DNA from: Bacteroidota bacterium
Lineage (GTDB): Bacteria > Bacteroidota > Ignavibacteria > Ignavibacteriales > Ignavibacteriaceae
Length of the DNA: 5,267 nt
Reading direction: 5' to 3'
NCBI GenBank assembly: GCA_021793635.1
Contig: JAJYSI010000275.1
Span: 1-5,267 of the forward strand
The position numbers and the translations under genes were made by a program. Below are positions 4,710-5,267 of the stretch, piece by piece. The notes under the pieces are model-generated. The model saw only the letters and a list, made by a program, of their open reading frames with translations, did no database searches and was not told the origin of the DNA. Within the stretch, counting starts at the first letter, position 1. Each line of letters begins with the position of its first letter.

Positions 4710-5267
4710 TTTTTTAGTGGATAGTATTGTCTTTAAGTAACTTGGCAGATAACAATAGAAGTTTAGATGTGAGGGATTATAAAACACACAAGGAAATTTC
4801 TTACTGGTTGCCCAACTTCTTTGAATATCATTTACTAAATCATTTTTCATTAAATACTTATTAGAATTAGACCAAAGACATAAAACATGAAATATGCCTG
4901 GATACTCCGGCACAGTAGTGAGCGAAAATTTATAAAAATATTTTTTCTTCAACGCAGCGATTGTTTTTAAAGTTGTGGTTTTTTCAAAAATATTCCTGTA
5001 AACTACATCGCTACAGATTCCATTTTTATTCAAGCCCTTTGTTAGAACTTTTAACAAATTTGTATTTATTTTTCTGCCATGATCTATTAAATCGACAGAA
5101 TCATTAATGATTAAATCAAATCGATTGGTTTGATTTTTTAATTCCTCAAACGCATCATTGATAATAAGTCTGAACCTCTTATCATTTAGGACCTTAAGAC
5201 CATGTAAATAATTTCTTCTTATTAAATTAATTACATTTTCATCGTGGTCTATTAAGGTAACTTTCTT
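4704..5267 (-). CDS. Spermidine synthase-like protein (SpeE family), 3' part
   Basis: On the minus strand the frame is open from the window edge to a TAA at 4706-4704, giving 187 residues. A TTG at 5057 could begin a 117-residue version, but the 70 codons before it carry clear family motifs, so the gene is longer and its start lies outside. Visible: VTLIDHDENVI at 3-13 (nucleoside-binding strand), D29-K30-R31-F32 and N37-D38-A39-F40 (family pattern DxRv...DA), FDLIINDSVD at 50-59 with D56 at the catalytic aspartate position, VPEYPG at 119-124 (family TYPsG), and FYNPSHLNFYCYLPSYL at 162-178 (family YY-x-x-x-IH-x-x-x-F-x-LP). SpeE enzymes move an aminopropyl group from decarboxylated AdoMet to putrescine in the cytoplasm. 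About 100 N-terminal residues, including the GGGxG motif, are missing from view. Departures (Asp for the nucleoside-binding Glu at D7, DL for DP, FYNPSH for YYxxxIH) make it a divergent member, so the substrate is uncertain. Confidence 0.82.
   Translation of the reverse strand, partial: KKVTLIDHDENVINLIRRNYLHGLKVLNDKRFRLIINDAFEELKNQTNRFDLIINDSVDLIDHGRKINTNLLKVLTKGLNKNGICSDVVYRNIFEKTTTLKTIAALKKKYFYKFSLTTVPEYPGIFHVLCLWSNSNKYLMKNDLVNDIQRSWATSKKFPCVFYNPSHLNFYCYLPSYLKTILSTKKS

Overview
The window looks like chromosomal DNA of a bacterium from the Bacteroidota/Chlorobi/Ignavibacteria side of the FCB group. The best indicator is the C-terminal tail of the large protein at 894-3062. It carries the NYPNPFNPSTTI motif and ends in LIVLK, a type A sorting signal of the type IX secretion system (T9SS), and this spelling is common in Ignavibacteria-like lineages. 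The placement rests on that motif, not on any database search.

Layout: 1-396 holds no convincing gene but contains a possible RNA fold ending in a T run. A small lipoprotein gene with a good ribosome binding site (397-753) is followed by a strong hairpin terminator (811-846). Next is a gene for a 722-residue secreted protein with 14 propeller-type repeats and a T9SS tail (894-3062), closed by a second hairpin terminator (3098-3127). These two genes appear to be independent transcription units for cell-envelope or exported proteins.

From about 3130 onward the DNA is visibly richer in A+T. An intergenic stretch with two inverted repeats precedes a TIR-domain protein with a C-terminal membrane helix (3274-3729). 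After a 113-base gap on the same strand comes a 288-residue protein that I do not recognise, with a hydrophobic glycine/alanine-rich N-terminal segment (3843-4709). Converging on it from the right, and overlapping its stop by 6 bases, is the 3' part of a spermidine synthase-like (SpeE family) gene on the minus strand (4704-5267). It runs off the window edge, and its reading frame stays open well beyond the first possible start codon.

The most interesting part is the TIR/unknown pair at 3274-4709. TIR domains in bacteria are often NAD-cleaving or nucleotide-signal-producing parts of anti-phage systems. Here the TIR is small, tail-anchored and next to an orphan protein that may also contact the membrane. 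A two-gene defence module is a reasonable hypothesis, but nothing in the sequence proves it.
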